Shown here piece by piece: positions 1-10,953 of a stretch of DNA of 64,000 bases (within the stretch, counting starts at the first letter, position 1; each line of letters starts with the position of its first letter). Position numbers and translations under genes: made by a program. The notes under the pieces are model-generated. The model was not told where the DNA came from and made no database searches. It saw only the letters and a program-made list of their open reading frames with translations. The stretch comes from Colwellia hornerae (GTDB lineage Bacteria > Pseudomonadota > Gammaproteobacteria > Enterobacterales > Alteromonadaceae). The stretch is from the NCBI RefSeq assembly GCF_007954355.1, contig NZ_VOLR01000010.1, positions 1 to 64,000 of the forward strand. The letters run 5' to 3'.

Positions 1-2
1 GT

Positions 3-200
3 GTTGTTCTTTATGATTATTATGGGATGGCAACTGCGTCAAACTTACAAAGTATACCGGCGAGATTAAAAGAATTAACGGACACGATTAAAGACTTTAT
101 TCTGCCAAAACAAAAACGGCCTAATTACCCTAGGGCAGTAAAAATGAGAATGGGCAAATTTCCAGTAAAACGTTCGCAAAAGCACAAAGAAAATCCTTAA
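3..200 (+). CDS. IS4-type transposase, C-terminal part (runs off window start)
   Basis: An open frame enters from the left edge and stops at 198-200, giving 65 residues. The tail is strongly basic and contains RPNYPRAVKMRMGKFPVKR, which resembles the extreme C-terminus of IS4-family DDE transposases (the usual K-R-P..YPRAVK pattern before a basic end). Only the C-terminus is visible, so whether the element is intact cannot be judged here. No flanking inverted repeat was identified with confidence. The repeat cluster that follows directly suggests this intergenic site has accumulated mobile or repetitive DNA. Confidence 0.6.
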   Translation, partial: VVLYDYYGMATASNLQSIPARLKELTDTIKDFILPKQKRPNYPRAVKMRMGKFPVKRSQKHKENP

Positions 201-222
201 GCGAACAGCATTGGAACTTGTT

Positions 223-540
223 TCAGGATCTAGTCACTGAGATACTGAAATAAATTCAGCATGACGACCTTAGTGTCTGGTCACTGAGATACTGAAATAA
301 ATTCAGCATGACGACCTTAGGATCTGGTCACTGAGATACTGAAATAAATTCAGCATGACGAGCTTAATAGTCTAGTACTGCGTTTTGTAGATAACAAAAA
401 CTCCGTCATCCTGAACTCGTTTCAGGATCTGGTTACTGAGGTACTTAGATACTTAGATACTGAAACAAGTTCAGCATGACGACCTTGGGAACTGGTCACT
501 TAGATGCTGTGATTCTGAGATACTGAGATACTGAAACAAC
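223..540. repeat. Cluster of palindromic intergenic repeats
   Basis: Three direct copies with a period of 47 bases start at 234, 281 and 328. Each contains GATACTGAAATAAATTCAGC followed by ATGACGA. Further on, CGTCATCCTGAAC...TTTCAGGATCT (404-430, stem CCTGAA/TTCAGG) faces an inverted relative, GATACTGAAACAAGTTCAGC, near 457-476. The final part (490-540) is a degenerate string of GATACTGA-type words. No coding potential is seen. This resembles the dispersed REP-like or MITE-like repeats common between genes in marine gammaproteobacteria. A related copy lies at 34062-34128. Confidence 0.8.
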
Positions 541-552
541 AGGGCTTAACAT

Positions 553-581
553 AAAAAAACCCATTATTTTCATAATGGGCT
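553..581 (-). terminator. Rho-independent terminator of greA
   Basis: On the minus strand the sequence reads CCCATTAT-GAAA-ATAATGGG followed by seven T residues, an 8-bp stem with a tetraloop, 35 bases past the greA stop. Confidence 0.9.
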
Positions 582-616
582 TGGTCTCTTGTCACTGGGT
601 TTAATCTAGTTACGTA

Positions 617-1093
617 TTAAATATATTCGACTGAAACAATCTCATATTCAACAACGCCACCAGGTATGGTGATTTCAACTTCAGAATCAACTTCTTTACC
701 AATTAAACCACGGGCAATCGGTGAGTTTAATGAAATACGGCCGGTTTTAAAGTCAGCTTCATCATCGCCAACAATTTTATAGGTTACTTCAACTTCAGTA
801 TCAATATTTAATAAGGTAACCGTTGTACCGAAAAGCACTTTGCCATGATTAGCTATTTTTGTGATATCAATAACTTGGGCGTTACATAGTCGACCTTCAA
901 TATCTTGAATTCGGCCTTCACAAAAGCCCTGTTCTTCTTTAGCCGCATGGTATTCTGCATTTTCTTTTAAATCACCATGTTCACGTGCAACAGCGATATC
1001 TTTAACAATACGTGGGCGTTTTTCTGTTTTTAAAACTCTAAGCTCTTCTTTCAGCTGTTCAGCACCAAGAAGTGTCATTGGATATTTAGTCAT
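617..1093 (-). CDS. greA: Transcription elongation factor GreA
   Basis: GreA enters the RNA polymerase secondary channel and stimulates cleavage of backtracked transcripts. The 158-residue length equals that of the E. coli protein. The N-terminal coiled coil (about residues 1-75) carries the acidic tip [11 protein letters not shown] with the two catalytic carboxylates D41 and E44. The C-terminal FKBP-like domain has the GDDEADF and [10 protein letters not shown] motifs. The gene lies 118 bases downstream of carB in the same orientation and ends at its own terminator, the familiar dapB-carA-carB-greA order of Alteromonadales relatives. Confidence 0.97.
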   Translation of the reverse strand: MTKYPMTLLGAEQLKEELRVLKTEKRPRIVKDIAVAREHGDLKENAEYHAAKEEQGFCEGRIQDIEGRLCNAQVIDITKIANHGKVLFGTTVTLLNIDTEVEVTYKIVGDDEADFKTGRISLNSPIARGLIGKEVDSEVEITIPGGVVEYEIVSVEYI

Positions 1094-1211
1094 TTCTCTC
1101 TTCTTTTTAAATGATAAAGGTGGCTTACTTAAAAAGTATAACCACCTTTATATAACAATTTTTTATAAAGCATTTATTTAATAATAAATAAATGCCTTAC
1201 ATACTTCAATA

Positions 1212-4200
1212 CTAATTACATTGCTTATGCAATTCTTGTATTGATGTTACCGTATTTCTATCATCAGCTGCATGAGATTGGCATGTTGCAAATGCGGCGT
1301 TCAAAGTAGTCGTGTATGCCACTTTATAGCGCAATGCTCCTCCGCGCAAGACTTTAGAATCTTCAATCGCTTTGCGACCTTCTGTGGTGTTAATAATATA
1401 GCTATATTCACCATTTTTGATTCTATCAAGAATATGCGGACGACCTTCTTGCACTTTATTAACTAGGCGACATGGAATATTAGCTTCACCTAAGATAATA
1501 GCTGTGCCATGAGTAGCATCAACGTCATATCCTAAAGCGACCAACTGTTTCGCTAAATCAACCACACGTACTTTGTCACTGTTACGAACAGAGATTAACG
1601 CACGACCTGATTTAGGCACAGAGACACCGGCACCTAAACAAGCTTTTGCGTATGCTTCTTCAAAGGTTTTGCCAACGCCCATTACTTCACCCGTAGAGCG
1701 CATTTCAGGACCAACTAAAGGATCACTACCATGAAACTTGTTAAACGGAATAACCACTTCTTTTACTGAAAAGTATGGAGGAATAATTTCTTTCGTTATC
1801 CCTTGTTCTCTTAGAGACTTGCCAGCCATAACACGTGCGCCAATTTTAGCTAGTGGCACAGATGTCGCTTTAGAAACAAACGGTATGGTACGTGCAGCAC
1901 GAGGGTTTACTTCAATAATGTAAACTTCGTTATCTTTAACCGCCATTTGGGTATTCATTAGGCCAATAACACCTAATTCAAATGCTAAGTCGGTAACCTG
2001 CTTGCGCATAACATCTTGAACTTCTTGGCTTAAGCTATAAGCTGGCAATGAACATGCTGAGTCACCTGAGTGAACACCCGCTTGTTCGATATGTTGCATA
2101 ATGCCGCCAACAACAACATCAGTACCATCACAAACAACGTCAATGTCAACTTCAATCGCATCATCAAGAAAATGGTCAAGCAAGACCGGTGAATCATTTG
2201 AAACACTAACCGCTTCGGTCATGTATCGACGCAAATCATCTAGGTCATAAACAATTTCCATCGCACGACCACCTAAAACATAAGATGGACGAACCACTAA
2301 CGGGAAGCCAATACCTTCAGCTTTTGCCATAGCTTCTTCTAATGAAGTCACCGTAGCATTTTCTGGTTGTAATAAACCTAAGCGTTCAACCGCTTGTTGA
2401 AAACGCTCTCTGTCCTCTGCTCTATCGATTGCATCAGGAGAGGTACCAATAATGGGTACACCAGCGGCTTCTAAAGCACGTGCTAATTTAAGCGGTGTTT
2501 GACCACCATATTGCACAATAACGCCTTTAGGTTTTTCAATACGAACAATTTCAAGAACATCTTCAAAAGTGATGGATTCAAAATATAAACGGTCTGATGT
2601 GTCGTAATCAGTTGAAACAGTTTCAGGGTTACAATTGACCATGATAGTTTCATAACCGTCTTCACGTAATGCTAAGGCCGCATGTACACAACAGTAATCA
2701 AATTCAATACCTTGGCCAATACGGTTTGGACCGCCACCTAAGATCATAATTGATTCTTTATCGGTTGGGTTTGCTTCACACTCTTCATCATAGGTTGAAT
2801 ACATGTAAGCGGTATCTGAACTAAATTCAGCCGCACAAGTATCAACACGTTTGTATACTGGAAAAATATTAGCTTTATGACGCTTTTTACGCACTTCTGC
2901 TTCGGCGATACCAATTAAATCGGCAAGACGAGAATCAGCAAAACCTTTACGTTTGAGTTTACGTAAATAATCCGCTGTTAATATTTTTAAGCCGCCGGCA
3001 GCAACTTTAGCTTCTTCTAAAACGATATCTTCGATTTGGATAAGGAACCAACGGTCAACCATAGTTAAGCGATAAATATCATCAACCGACAAACCTAAAC
3101 GAAACGCATCAGCAATATACCAAATACGATCGGCGCCAGCTTCTTGAAGCTCGTGCATAATTTTAGTTTTAGCACCTGGCTGAGTAACATCGACCATAGA
3201 GTCAAAACCATTGACGCCAACTTCTAAGCCGCGTAACGCTTTTTGTAATGATTCTTGTTGGTTACGGCCAATGGCCATTACTTCACCAACTGATTTCATT
3301 TGCGTGGTTAAACGGTCTTCACAGCCGGCAAATTTTTCAAAATTAAAACGTGGAATTTTAGTAACAACATAATCGATAGTCGGTTCAAATGACGCTGGCG
3401 TTGCGCCGCCCGTAATATCGTTAGTTAATTCGTCAAGCGTATAACCGACTGCTAATTTTGCAGCAATCTTTGCTATTGGGAAACCTGTTGCTTTTGAAGC
3501 AAGTGCTGATGAACGTGAAACACGTGGGTTCATCTCAATAATCACCATACGACCAGTTTCAGGACAAATACCAAACTGTACGTTTGACCCGCCTGTTTCT
3601 ACGCCGATTTCACGTAAAACCGCAATAGAGGCATTACGCATGATCTGGTATTCTTTATCGGTTAACGTTTGCGCTGGAGCAACCGTAATAGAATCACCAG
3701 TATGAATGCCCATAGGGTCAAAGTTTTCAATCGAACAAATGATAATACAGTTATCATTTTTGTCGCGAACCACTTCCATTTCATATTCTTTCCAACCAAT
3801 TAATGATTCATCAATCAATAATTCTGAGGTTGGCGAGAGATCTAATCCACGTGTACAAATTTCATGGAACTCTTCGCGGTTATAAGCGATACCGCCACCT
3901 GTACCACCCATGGTAAATGAAGGACGAATGATACAAGGAAAGCCTAAAATTTTACTGGCAGCATGCGCTTCTTCAATGGTATGTACAATTTCAGCATTTG
4001 GCGTATCTAAGCCAATCGCTTTCATGGCTTTATCGAAACGAGAGCGATCTTCAGCTTTATCAATCGCATCGGCTGTTGCGCCGATCATCTCAACATTAAA
4101 TTCTTTTAATACGCCTTTTGCTTCAAGTTCTAAAGCACAGTTTAAAGCTGTTTGACCACCCATAGTCGGTAAAACCGCACAAGGACGTTCTTTTTCAATG

Positions 4201-4430
4201 ATTTTACGCACAACTTCCCAATGAATAGGTTCAATGTAAGTTGCATCGGCCATTTCTGGGTCGGTCATGATAGTTGCTGGATTTGAGTTAACTAAAATAA
4301 CTCGGTAGCCTTCTTCACGAAGTGCTTTACAGGCTTGTGCGCCTGAATAATCGAATTCACATGCTTGACCAATAACAATTGGGCCAGCGCCTAAGATCAA
4401 GATACTTTTTAAATCGGTACGTTTTGGCAT
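1212..4430 (-). CDS. carB: Carbamoyl-phosphate synthase, large subunit
   Basis: This is the synthetase subunit making carbamoyl phosphate from bicarbonate, ammonia and two ATP for pyrimidine and arginine synthesis. At 1072 residues it is full length. Two homologous ATP-grasp halves are visible: the first starts with [22 protein letters not shown], the second (about residue 560) with the parallel [18 protein letters not shown]-terminal MGS-like allosteric domain (about 935-1072) follows. The start lies 31 bases after the carA stop, so the two subunits are co-transcribed and probably translationally coupled. No truncation or missing motif is seen. Confidence 0.98.
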   Translation of the reverse strand: MPKRTDLKSILILGAGPIVIGQACEFDYSGAQACKALREEGYRVILVNSNPATIMTDPEMADATYIEPIHWEVVRKIIEKERPCAVLPTMGGQTALNCALELEAKGVLKEFNVEMIGATADAIDKAEDRSRFDKAMKAIGLDTPNAEIVHTIEEAHAASKILGFPCIIRPSFTMGGTGGGIAYNREEFHEICTRGLDLSPTSELLIDESLIGWKEYEMEVVRDKNDNCIIICSIENFDPMGIHTGDSITVAPAQTLTDKEYQIMRNASIAVLREIGVETGGSNVQFGICPETGRMVIIEMNPRVSRSSALASKATGFPIAKIAAKLAVGYTLDELTNDITGGATPASFEPTIDYVVTKIPRFNFEKFAGCEDRLTTQMKSVGEVMAIGRNQQESLQKALRGLEVGVNGFDSMVDVTQPGAKTKIMHELQEAGADRIWYIADAFRLGLSVDDIYRLTMVDRWFLIQIEDIVLEEAKVAAGGLKILTADYLRKLKRKGFADSRLADLIGIAEAEVRKKRHKANIFPVYKRVDTCAAEFSSDTAYMYSTYDEECEANPTDKESIMILGGGPNRIGQGIEFDYCCVHAALALREDGYETIMVNCNPETVSTDYDTSDRLYFESITFEDVLEIVRIEKPKGVIVQYGGQTPLKLARALEAAGVPIIGTSPDAIDRAEDRERFQQAVERLGLLQPENATVTSLEEAMAKAEGIGFPLVVRPSYVLGGRAMEIVYDLDDLRRYMTEAVSVSNDSPVLLDHFLDDAIEVDIDVVCDGTDVVVGGIMQHIEQAGVHSGDSACSLPAYSLSQEVQDVMRKQVTDLAFELGVIGLMNTQMAVKDNEVYIIEVNPRAARTIPFVSKATSVPLAKIGARVMAGKSLREQGITKEIIPPYFSVKEVVIPFNKFHGSDPLVGPEMRSTGEVMGVGKTFEEAYAKACLGAGVSVPKSGRALISVRNSDKVRVVDLAKQLVALGYDVDATHGTAIILGEANIPCRLVNKVQEGRPHILDRIKNGEYSYIINTTEGRKAIEDSKVLRGGALRYKVAYTTTLNAAFATCQSHAADDRNTVTSIQELHKQCN

Positions 4431-4461
4431 TTTTCAGTTCTCTCTATATCTTGTTTAAGGG

Positions 4462-5601
4462 CTAAGCTTTGGCTTGGTTCATTAAGTCGATAAAATGATC
4501 AAATAGTGGTGCCGCATCTGCAGGACCAGGACTTGCTTCAGGATGACCTTGAAAACTAAATGCAGGTTTGTCGGTGCGATGCACGCCTTGAATTGATTGG
4601 TCAAATAACGACACATGCGTTACTTTCAAATTAGCGGGCATTTTGTTTTCATCAATAGCAAAACCATGGTTCTGCGCCGTTATCATCACCACATTACGTT
4701 CAAAGTCTTTCACGGGATGATTGCCACCATGATGGCCAAACTTCATTTTAATGGTTCCTGCGCCGCTGGCTAAACCAAGAAGCTGATGACCTAAACAAAT
4801 ACCAAAGATTGGCGTTTGTGTTTCTAAAAATGATTGAATGGCAGAAATCGCATAATCACAAGGTTCTGGATCGCCAGGGCCATTTGATAAGAATATACCG
4901 TCTGGATTCATCGCTAAAACATCAGCGGCTGGTGTTTGTGCTGGCACGACTGTTACCTTACAACCTCGGTCTACTAACATACGCAAAATATTGCGTTTGG
5001 CACCAAAATCGTAAGCAACCACATGAAACTTCGAGTTATCAGGCGTAATATGACCTTTTCCTAATTCCCAGCTGCCTTCTGTCCATTGATATTGTTCTTT
5101 GGTTGAAACAACTTTGGCTAAATCCATGCCTTTAAGACCTGGAAATGCTTTTGCTTGAGCTAAAGCGTCTGTTTCTGCAGCCTCAGACATTGTATCTAGG
5201 GTCATGATACAACCGTTTTGAGCGCCTTTTTCACGAAGAATACGTGTTAATTTACGCGTATCAATGTCGCTAATACCTAAAACATTACGTGCCTTTAGGT
5301 AGTCGCTTAAATTCTGTTCATTTCGAAAATTACTCGCTAATAGCGGTAAGTCACGAATAACTAAACCTTTTGCCCAAATAGTGTTTGATTCTTCATCTTC
5401 ACTGTTGGTGCCTGTATTACCAATATGCGGGTAAGTTAGGGTGATAATTTGCTCTGCATATGATGGGTCGGTAAGAATTTCTTGGTAACCGGTCATTGAA
5501 GTATTGAACACTACTTCACCAACAGCCGCTCCGTCTGCACCAATAGCGGTGCCTTTAAATACAGTGCCGTCTTCAAGCACTAAAATGGCAGATTTAGTCA
5601 A
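4462..5601 (-). CDS. carA: Carbamoyl-phosphate synthase, small (glutaminase) subunit
   Basis: This subunit hydrolyses glutamine and channels ammonia to CarB. It has 379 residues, the usual length. The N-terminal CPSase domain includes [18 protein letters not shown]. The C-terminal class I glutamine amidotransferase has the nucleophile elbow GICLGHQ and the HPE of the catalytic triad ([10 protein letters not shown]). A 267-base leader separates it from dapB and is long enough to hold its own promoter. I looked there for ArgR or PurR boxes and saw no convincing one; a TGAATATTCA palindrome at 5818-5827 lacks ARG-box spacing. Confidence 0.97.
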   Translation of the reverse strand: MTKSAILVLEDGTVFKGTAIGADGAAVGEVVFNTSMTGYQEILTDPSYAEQIITLTYPHIGNTGTNSEDEESNTIWAKGLVIRDLPLLASNFRNEQNLSDYLKARNVLGISDIDTRKLTRILREKGAQNGCIMTLDTMSEAAETDALAQAKAFPGLKGMDLAKVVSTKEQYQWTEGSWELGKGHITPDNSKFHVVAYDFGAKRNILRMLVDRGCKVTVVPAQTPAADVLAMNPDGIFLSNGPGDPEPCDYAISAIQSFLETQTPIFGICLGHQLLGLASGAGTIKMKFGHHGGNHPVKDFERNVVMITAQNHGFAIDENKMPANLKVTHVSLFDQSIQGVHRTDKPAFSFQGHPEASPGPADAAPLFDHFIDLMNQAKA

Positions 5602-5868
5602 TTTAACCTCCGTAAAGAAGAAAGAAGCTTAACGATGCAACTAAAAAACATCATTAAGTACAAATTACGTGTCGGCTGTTTCCTATTGAAACACCCATAA
5701 AAAATGCCAAAAATTTCGTTATTACGAATAGAATCACTAAATTTTTGACAAAATCCACTTATTTTACGCTTGTATCACATATTCGTCTAGCGATAATTGT
5801 AAAAACTAAGCGTTTAATTGAATATTCAGTTAAAACAGCCAAAAGTAACTGTTTTCTTTAAAAATAAA

Positions 5869-6672
5869 TTACTTTAAGCCTAAAACATCTTGCATATCAT
5901 AAAAGCCATTATCCGCTTCGCTTAACCAGAATGCGGCTCTCATAGCACCTAATGCGAAAGTCATTCTTGAACTTGCGCGATGGGTGATTTCTAACCGTTC
6001 ACCAATATCAGCAAAAAAAGCGGTGTGCTCTCCAACGATATCTCCTGCTCTTACTGTCGCAAAACCTATGGTTTCTTTATCACGTTCACCGGTGATACCT
6101 TCACGGCCATAAACCGCCACTTTATTCAAGTCTCTACCTAAAGTGTCTGCTATGACTTGCCCCATTTTTACAGCGGTACCCGATGGAGCATCTTTCTTAA
6201 ATCTATGGTGCGCTTCAAATATTTCTATATCAGTATAGTCACCAATTGCTTTTGCGGTAACTTCTAGTAGTTTAAACATTAAATTAACACCGACACTGGT
6301 ATTTGGCGCTAAAATCACCGGCATAAGTTCACCTGCTTTTTTGATAAGACTCACTTGCTCATCACTGAAGCCCGTGGTACCAATAACAAGTGCTTTATGA
6401 TGTTGTTGACACCATTTTAGGTTCTCTAAAGTGGTTTCAATAGCGGTAAAATCAATAAAAACGTCAGCATTGAGTAAGTCGTTTAAGTTAGTTGCTGTTT
6501 TTTGGCCAATAGCGCCAATACCAGCGAGCTCGCCTAAGTCAAAATTAACAAACGATGAAGACGATCGAACCGTACCACCGACTAGTTCAATAGATTTATG
6601 CTCAACGGCTGCTTGAATTAAGTTACGCCCCATACGGCCGCTGCATCCTAAAATGGCTACTTTTACTTTCAT
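5869..6672 (-). CDS. dapB: 4-hydroxy-tetrahydrodipicolinate reductase
   Basis: DapB carries out the NAD(P)H-dependent reduction step of the diaminopimelate/lysine pathway in the cytoplasm. The protein has 267 residues, a Rossmann motif at the N-terminus ([14 protein letters not shown]), the AxNTSVGVN segment, and the substrate-binding and catalytic stretch [15 protein letters not shown] with the conserved HH and K. It sits 40 bases downstream of a small NTF2-like gene and upstream of carAB, all on the minus strand. Confidence 0.97.
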   Translation of the reverse strand: MKVKVAILGCSGRMGRNLIQAAVEHKSIELVGGTVRSSSSFVNFDLGELAGIGAIGQKTATNLNDLLNADVFIDFTAIETTLENLKWCQQHHKALVIGTTGFSDEQVSLIKKAGELMPVILAPNTSVGVNLMFKLLEVTAKAIGDYTDIEIFEAHHRFKKDAPSGTAVKMGQVIADTLGRDLNKVAVYGREGITGERDKETIGFATVRAGDIVGEHTAFFADIGERLEITHRASSRMTFALGAMRAAFWLSEADNGFYDMQDVLGLK

Positions 6673-6712
6673 TTTTAATCTCTATAAATTTATAGTTAGC
6701 TACTACATCACT

Positions 6713-7135
6713 TTAACGTGCTAGCGCTAACGGCAATGCTAATTCAATACTATTGGATAAATCGTGTGAAACCACGCTCATTATTTTGAACTGCTCGTCT
6801 ATTTTAACCACATGAAAAAATGCGCTAAAGTCAGCAAAAACTTCATTTTTGTCATCAACAAAAGCCCAATCTACACATATATCGATAGAAGAATCATCTG
6901 CGTGATTATAACTTGCTGCAGTTGGTATTATTTTTTTGGTGTTTGCATGCGTTAAAACAGTAAAGATGTCTTTAAATTCTTGATTGAAACTTTCACTATT
7001 CGCTAAATAAGCAATTTTATCTGGGGTATGTAATGTACAAGGTAAATGATAACAAGCGCGTGCTGCCTTTAAATCACAATGTTCAAAGGCAATAATATAA
7101 TTTTTAAATAATTTGATCAGTGCTTGCTCTAACAT
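6713..7135 (-). CDS. Small NTF2/SnoaL-like protein of unknown function
   Basis: This 140-residue protein has the composition and layout of a single NTF2-like (SnoaL-type) alpha+beta barrel. It has an N-terminal helix pair (LIKLFKNYIIAFEHCDLKAARACYHLPCTLHTPDKI), then alternating strands ending in a DFSAFFHVVKIDEQFKIMSVVSHDL hairpin. No signal peptide is seen. No catalytic residues can be assigned. It is probably co-transcribed with dapB 40 bases downstream. It is unrelated in detail to the tandem-NTF2 proteins near the window end, which lack this sequence pattern. Confidence 0.7.
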   Translation of the reverse strand: MLEQALIKLFKNYIIAFEHCDLKAARACYHLPCTLHTPDKIAYLANSESFNQEFKDIFTVLTHANTKKIIPTAASYNHADDSSIDICVDWAFVDDKNEVFADFSAFFHVVKIDEQFKIMSVVSHDLSNSIELALPLALAR

Positions 7136-7170
7136 ACATCCCTACTTACTTTGTTCTTTTCTTCGCCCAT

Positions 7171-7197
7171 AAAAAAGCCCTCAACGGAGGGCTTTAA
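7171..7197 (-). terminator. Rho-independent terminator after fklB
   Basis: AAAGCCCTC-CGTT-GAGGGCTTTTTT on the minus strand, a 9-bp GC-rich stem followed by T residues, immediately after the fklB stop. Confidence 0.92.
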
Positions 7198-7203
7198 AAC
7201 TCA

Positions 7204-7827
7204 TTAGCTAACAATTGCTAATAATTCAACTTCAAACACTAACGTTGAATAAGGTGGTATAGCACCTTGTGAGCCTTGCTCACCGTATGCCAAATGGTAA
7301 GGAACGTATAAACGCCACTTAGAACCTTCGGTCATTAACTGTAATGCTTCAGTCCAACCTGGGATAACGCCACCAATTGGGAATTCAGCAGGTTGACCGC
7401 GATCTACAGAACTATCAAAAATGTCGCCATTGATGAAGGTACCATGATAATGCGTACGAACTGTGCTTGCTGCTGTTGGCTTCTCGCCATCACCTGTTGC
7501 TAATACTTCATATTGAAGACCAGATTCAGTAACAGTTACTTCATCACGCTTAGCATTGTCAGCTAAGAATTTTTCGCCTTCAGCTGACATTTCTTTAGCT
7601 GCGGCTTGTTCTAACTCTTGCATTTTTTTAGAAACAACAGAAAACGCGGCATTTAAATCTTCGTCTGATACTTGGCTTGCTGAATTAGCAATAGCATCAG
7701 CCAAACCTGCTTGTACAGCAGATACGTCGAATTCTTTAAAAGGGTTATTGCGTAATTGATCACCTAGTTGACGACCTACGCCGTAACTTACACGTTGCTC
7801 AATAGTTTCAAATGTATTCTCTGACAT
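7204..7827 (-). CDS. fklB: FKBP-type peptidyl-prolyl cis-trans isomerase (FklB-like)
   Basis: This enzyme catalyses prolyl isomerisation and is a probable folding helper. I place the start at 7827 (MSENTFETIEQRVSYG), where AAGGAAT precedes the ATG; an upstream in-frame start at 7875 adds 16 residues with no family counterpart. The resulting 207-residue protein has the helical dimerisation region (about 1-90) and a C-terminal FKBP domain with VRTHYHGTFINGDIFDSS, the VIPGW motif and PYHLAYGEQG. No signal peptide is seen, so it is probably cytoplasmic like E. coli FklB. Confidence 0.93.
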   Translation of the reverse strand: MSENTFETIEQRVSYGVGRQLGDQLRNNPFKEFDVSAVQAGLADAIANSASQVSDEDLNAAFSVVSKKMQELEQAAAKEMSAEGEKFLADNAKRDEVTVTESGLQYEVLATGDGEKPTAASTVRTHYHGTFINGDIFDSSVDRGQPAEFPIGGVIPGWTEALQLMTEGSKWRLYVPYHLAYGEQGSQGAIPPYSTLVFEVELLAIVS

Positions 7828-8047
7828 GATATTCCTTATGTTTTCGCCGACACAGTTATTGTGTAAAAATGGCAATTAGATAAAAATTCGCGATAGGATA
7901 ACATAAACGGCTACTGGTCTGTAGCTTGAACTTAAGACATTTGGTTATTTTATATAATTTCCGGTTATGGCTATGCTTTCGTTATTATTTTGCTATCGAT
8001 TTAGTTTACGATAGACTAGCGTTAACTTAATGTTAAAGATAAATTTT

Positions 8048-9367
8048 ATGAATAAAGATGTAGTTATTTCTTCTCCGGAAAAACGTTTACTTAGCCTGTT
8101 ACCTTTTGGGGTTTTTCTTGGTTTATTTCTTGGCACCGGTATTGTCCTTACCTTACAAGGCGTTGAGTTTGCTTTTTATCAACTACCCGCCAGCATAGCT
8201 ATTATTCCTGCCATCTTAGTGGCTATATATTTAGGTAAAGACAGTATTAATGATCAAGTCAGCCAATTTATTTCTGGGGCTGGCCATGCAAACATTATTA
8301 CTATGTGTGTTATTTATCTACTCGCAGGTGCTTTTGCAACAGTTGCCAAGACTACCGGAAGTGTTGATGCTAGCGTGCAGCTAGGTTTATCTTTTTTCCC
8401 TGATTACCTATTACTGCCAGGTTTATTTTTAGTTGCGGCTTTTATTGCTACCGCCATGGGCACTTCAATGGGCACCATTGCTGCAATTGCGCCGGTAGCA
8501 TTAGGTTTTATAGAGTCTGCTGATTTAGATGCGTCGATTGTTGCCGGTTGTATTATTTCAGGTGCTATTTTTGGCGATAATTTATCAATAATATCGGACA
8601 CCACCATAGCATCGACGCGTAGTCAGGGTGCTCAAATGAAAGATAAATTTAAAGTTAATTTTAAATTTGCTGTACCTGCGGCAATTTTATGTCTTATTAT
8701 TTATGCTTCAATGGGAATTAGTATTCCGCATGAACAAGCCCAAGATATTAACGTACTTGGCTTATTACCCTATTTGGTCATACTAACGTTAGCGTTGATG
8801 GGGCTGAATGTCTTTGTGGTACTAATTGTCGGCATTATTCTCGCGGCTGCCATTGGTATGTACGATAACGGTTACCAATTATCGGCATGGGTTAGTGATA
8901 TCAATGCCGGTTTTGCTAGTATGCAAGATATTTTCATTCTATCACTGTTTATTGGTGGTTTAAGCGAACTAATAAAACGCCAAGGGGGCTTAGCCGCGCT
9001 GACCCATGCCATTGAGCACTTTGCGCGTAAGCTCAATCCCAACAATAAAAAGCGTGCCGCCGGTTTAGGTATCGCTGCGTTAGCATTTACTTGTAATTTT
9101 TTTACCGCAAATAATACCGTATCAATTATTGTTACTGGTGAAACAGCGAAAAAATTAGCAGAAGATGGACAAGTCAGCCCAGCACACTCGGCAAGCTTAT
9201 TAGATATTTACGCTTGCATTAACCAAGGATTATTGCCTTATGGCGCGCAAGCATTACTGCTAGGGGCAACCTTGAAAATATCACCTATTGAAGTGGTATC
9301 AAGTGCTTTTTATCCGATAATTTTACTCGTTGTCGCCAGCATTGCTTTTTGGCGCATCACTAAGTAG
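8048..9367 (+). CDS. NhaC-type Na+/H+ antiporter
   Basis: This is an integral membrane protein of 439 residues with about 10-12 hydrophobic segments. The signature GDNLSIISDTTIASTRSQG (near residue 190), preceded by ATAMGTSMGTIAAIAP, is characteristic of the NhaC/Na+:H+ antiporter family. The likely role is sodium extrusion or pH homeostasis, fitting a marine organism. Two in-frame ATGs exist (8030 and 8048). I favour 8048, because AAAGA lies at suitable spacing and MNKDVV is a normal cytoplasmic N-terminus, but this is not firm. The substrate could also be an organic-acid/proton pair, as in some family members. Confidence 0.85.
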   Translation: MNKDVVISSPEKRLLSLLPFGVFLGLFLGTGIVLTLQGVEFAFYQLPASIAIIPAILVAIYLGKDSINDQVSQFISGAGHANIITMCVIYLLAGAFATVAKTTGSVDASVQLGLSFFPDYLLLPGLFLVAAFIATAMGTSMGTIAAIAPVALGFIESADLDASIVAGCIISGAIFGDNLSIISDTTIASTRSQGAQMKDKFKVNFKFAVPAAILCLIIYASMGISIPHEQAQDINVLGLLPYLVILTLALMGLNVFVVLIVGIILAAAIGMYDNGYQLSAWVSDINAGFASMQDIFILSLFIGGLSELIKRQGGLAALTHAIEHFARKLNPNNKKRAAGLGIAALAFTCNFFTANNTVSIIVTGETAKKLAEDGQVSPAHSASLLDIYACINQGLLPYGAQALLLGATLKISPIEVVSSAFYPIILLVVASIAFWRITK

Positions 9368-9437
9368 CTTACCGGTTTTTGGCTTTCGTTACTCTGCTCT
9401 CTATTGTTGCGAAAGTGACTCGTTTGCGCTATTAGTC

Positions 9438-9470
9438 TAAACAAGTACGAATAGCTTAAACAAGTACGAA
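9438..9470. repeat. Two direct 14-bp repeats upstream of the serine hydrolase
   Basis: TAAACAAGTACGAA occurs at 9438-9451 and again at 9457-9470, a 19-base period. They lie 46-79 bases before the ATG at 9517, where a regulator could bind. No function is known. Confidence 0.6.
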
Positions 9471-9516
9471 ATCACTTGTAGAAATTAAACTATAATCGGC
9501 TAAGGACATAAATTGA

Positions 9517-10953
9517 ATGAAGGGATCAAAAATAATATTAGCTACTGCGCTAGTCTGCAGTTTGTTGACCGCAATAAAAACCACTGCCGTGCCAGCAAAT
9601 ATTCAATCATCGCTTCACGTTAAGCAAGTCACTGAAAAAATAGAGAGTATTATTGAAAAAGCGCATCAACTTATCGGCTTCAATGGCTCTGTGCTTATCG
9701 CTCAAGATGGCGAAGTCATTTATCAACAGGCTTTTGGCTATGCGGATCAAGACAAAAAAATCAAACTACGTGCAGATCATCTGTTAAGCACGGGATCTAT
9801 TTCTAAAGAATTTACGACCATCGCGTTAATCATGCTCGAAGAACAAGGAAAAGTTCACTATCAAGATAAAATAAGCAAGTATCTAACTCACTTACCGGCA
9901 TGGGGCAATCAAATCACCATTGAGCAATTGCTCTCCCATACCAGTGGCTTACCCAGAATCAATTGGCGCGACAACTTAAACACCCAAGATATTGAAGCAC
10001 AGTTAATGGCAATAGACACTTTAGCGTTCACCCCAGGGTCTGACTATCTTTATGGAAATTTAAATGTCTTATTACGCGCTTTCATTATTGAAAAAATCAC
10101 TCAACAAGCCTTTCCTGCTTATATAGAGCAGACGTTGTTCAAGCCAGCTAAAATGAAAAGCACTTTTAACAAAATTGAGCTTAACGATGTTCGCCCATCG
10201 GTAGTGGTTGGCGATTACCCAACAGCAATATTAGCTATCAGCTATTACACCACCCCTGCTGACCTATATCTTTGGGAAAAAGCCTTGCAGAGTCATCAGT
10301 TTATTAGCGCCACATCAATGAAAAAAGCGTTAACGCCTCATACCTTATCTGGTATGTCTTCACGCGCTTATTTTGATTTAGGAAACTTTATTAAAAATGA
10401 TCAAGGCCAAATGACCTTATTATTGCACGATGGCAGTAATCCCGACCACCACGCAATTAAAGCAAATCATTTAGACAAAGCATTGATCATGATTTTAATG
10501 TCTAGCGATGGCCGTAAAGTGACACTGTTTGAGCTTAATGATTACATTGCCAATATCGAAAAATATAATAATAATGAAATGCCCGCCTCATGGTGGTTAA
10601 CTAACGAAATTAACTCATCTAATTTTGATGATGCCTTTGAGAAATTCAAAACAGTCATTAAAAAGGGTCAATCGTTAATTGTCAGTGAAGATGCGTTAAA
10701 CAAATTAGGTTACAGCTTTGCGCGCAATACTCAATTGGCTAACGCCATCGCTGTGATGAAACTAAATACCAAGCTTTATCCTGACTCTGCTAATACCTAT
10801 GACAGTTATGCTGAATTATTAGTGCTGACTGAACAATACAAGCAAGCACTACCTGTTATTCAACAAGGACTTAAGTTAGCTGAGATGGATAAAAACGCTG
10901 AGCTAACCAAGCTGCTTTTTAGGCACTTAACCATCGTAAATAACAACCTATAA
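9517..10953 (+). CDS. Exported serine hydrolase of the beta-lactamase/class C family with TPR-like tail
   Basis: This 478-residue protein has a probable signal peptide (about 1-26) and a penicillin-binding-protein/AmpC-like domain (about 45-350). The SxxK motif is S94-I-S-K97, the second motif is Y-G-N in YLYGNLN, and an H-D-G stretch (LLHDGS) stands at the third-motif position. The C-terminal ~110 residues (VSEDALNKLGYSFARN...) look like two to three TPR repeats, a common architecture in esterase-type members. True beta-lactamase activity is not implied; an esterase or peptidase role is equally possible. A degenerate copy of its 3' end lies at 12326-12413. Confidence 0.88.
   Translation: MKGSKIILATALVCSLLTAIKTTAVPANIQSSLHVKQVTEKIESIIEKAHQLIGFNGSVLIAQDGEVIYQQAFGYADQDKKIKLRADHLLSTGSISKEFTTIALIMLEEQGKVHYQDKISKYLTHLPAWGNQITIEQLLSHTSGLPRINWRDNLNTQDIEAQLMAIDTLAFTPGSDYLYGNLNVLLRAFIIEKITQQAFPAYIEQTLFKPAKMKSTFNKIELNDVRPSVVVGDYPTAILAISYYTTPADLYLWEKALQSHQFISATSMKKALTPHTLSGMSSRAYFDLGNFIKNDQGQMTLLLHDGSNPDHHAIKANHLDKALIMILMSSDGRKVTLFELNDYIANIEKYNNNEMPASWWLTNEINSSNFDDAFEKFKTVIKKGQSLIVSEDALNKLGYSFARNTQLANAIAVMKLNTKLYPDSANTYDSYAELLVLTEQYKQALPVIQQGLKLAEMDKNAELTKLLFRHLTIVNNNL

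Noticed and set aside
5602-5868. ArgR or PurR box upstream of carA
   Set aside because: The only clear dyad, TGAATATTCA at 5818-5827, lacks the spacing of an ARG box, and no PurR-like palindrome was seen.
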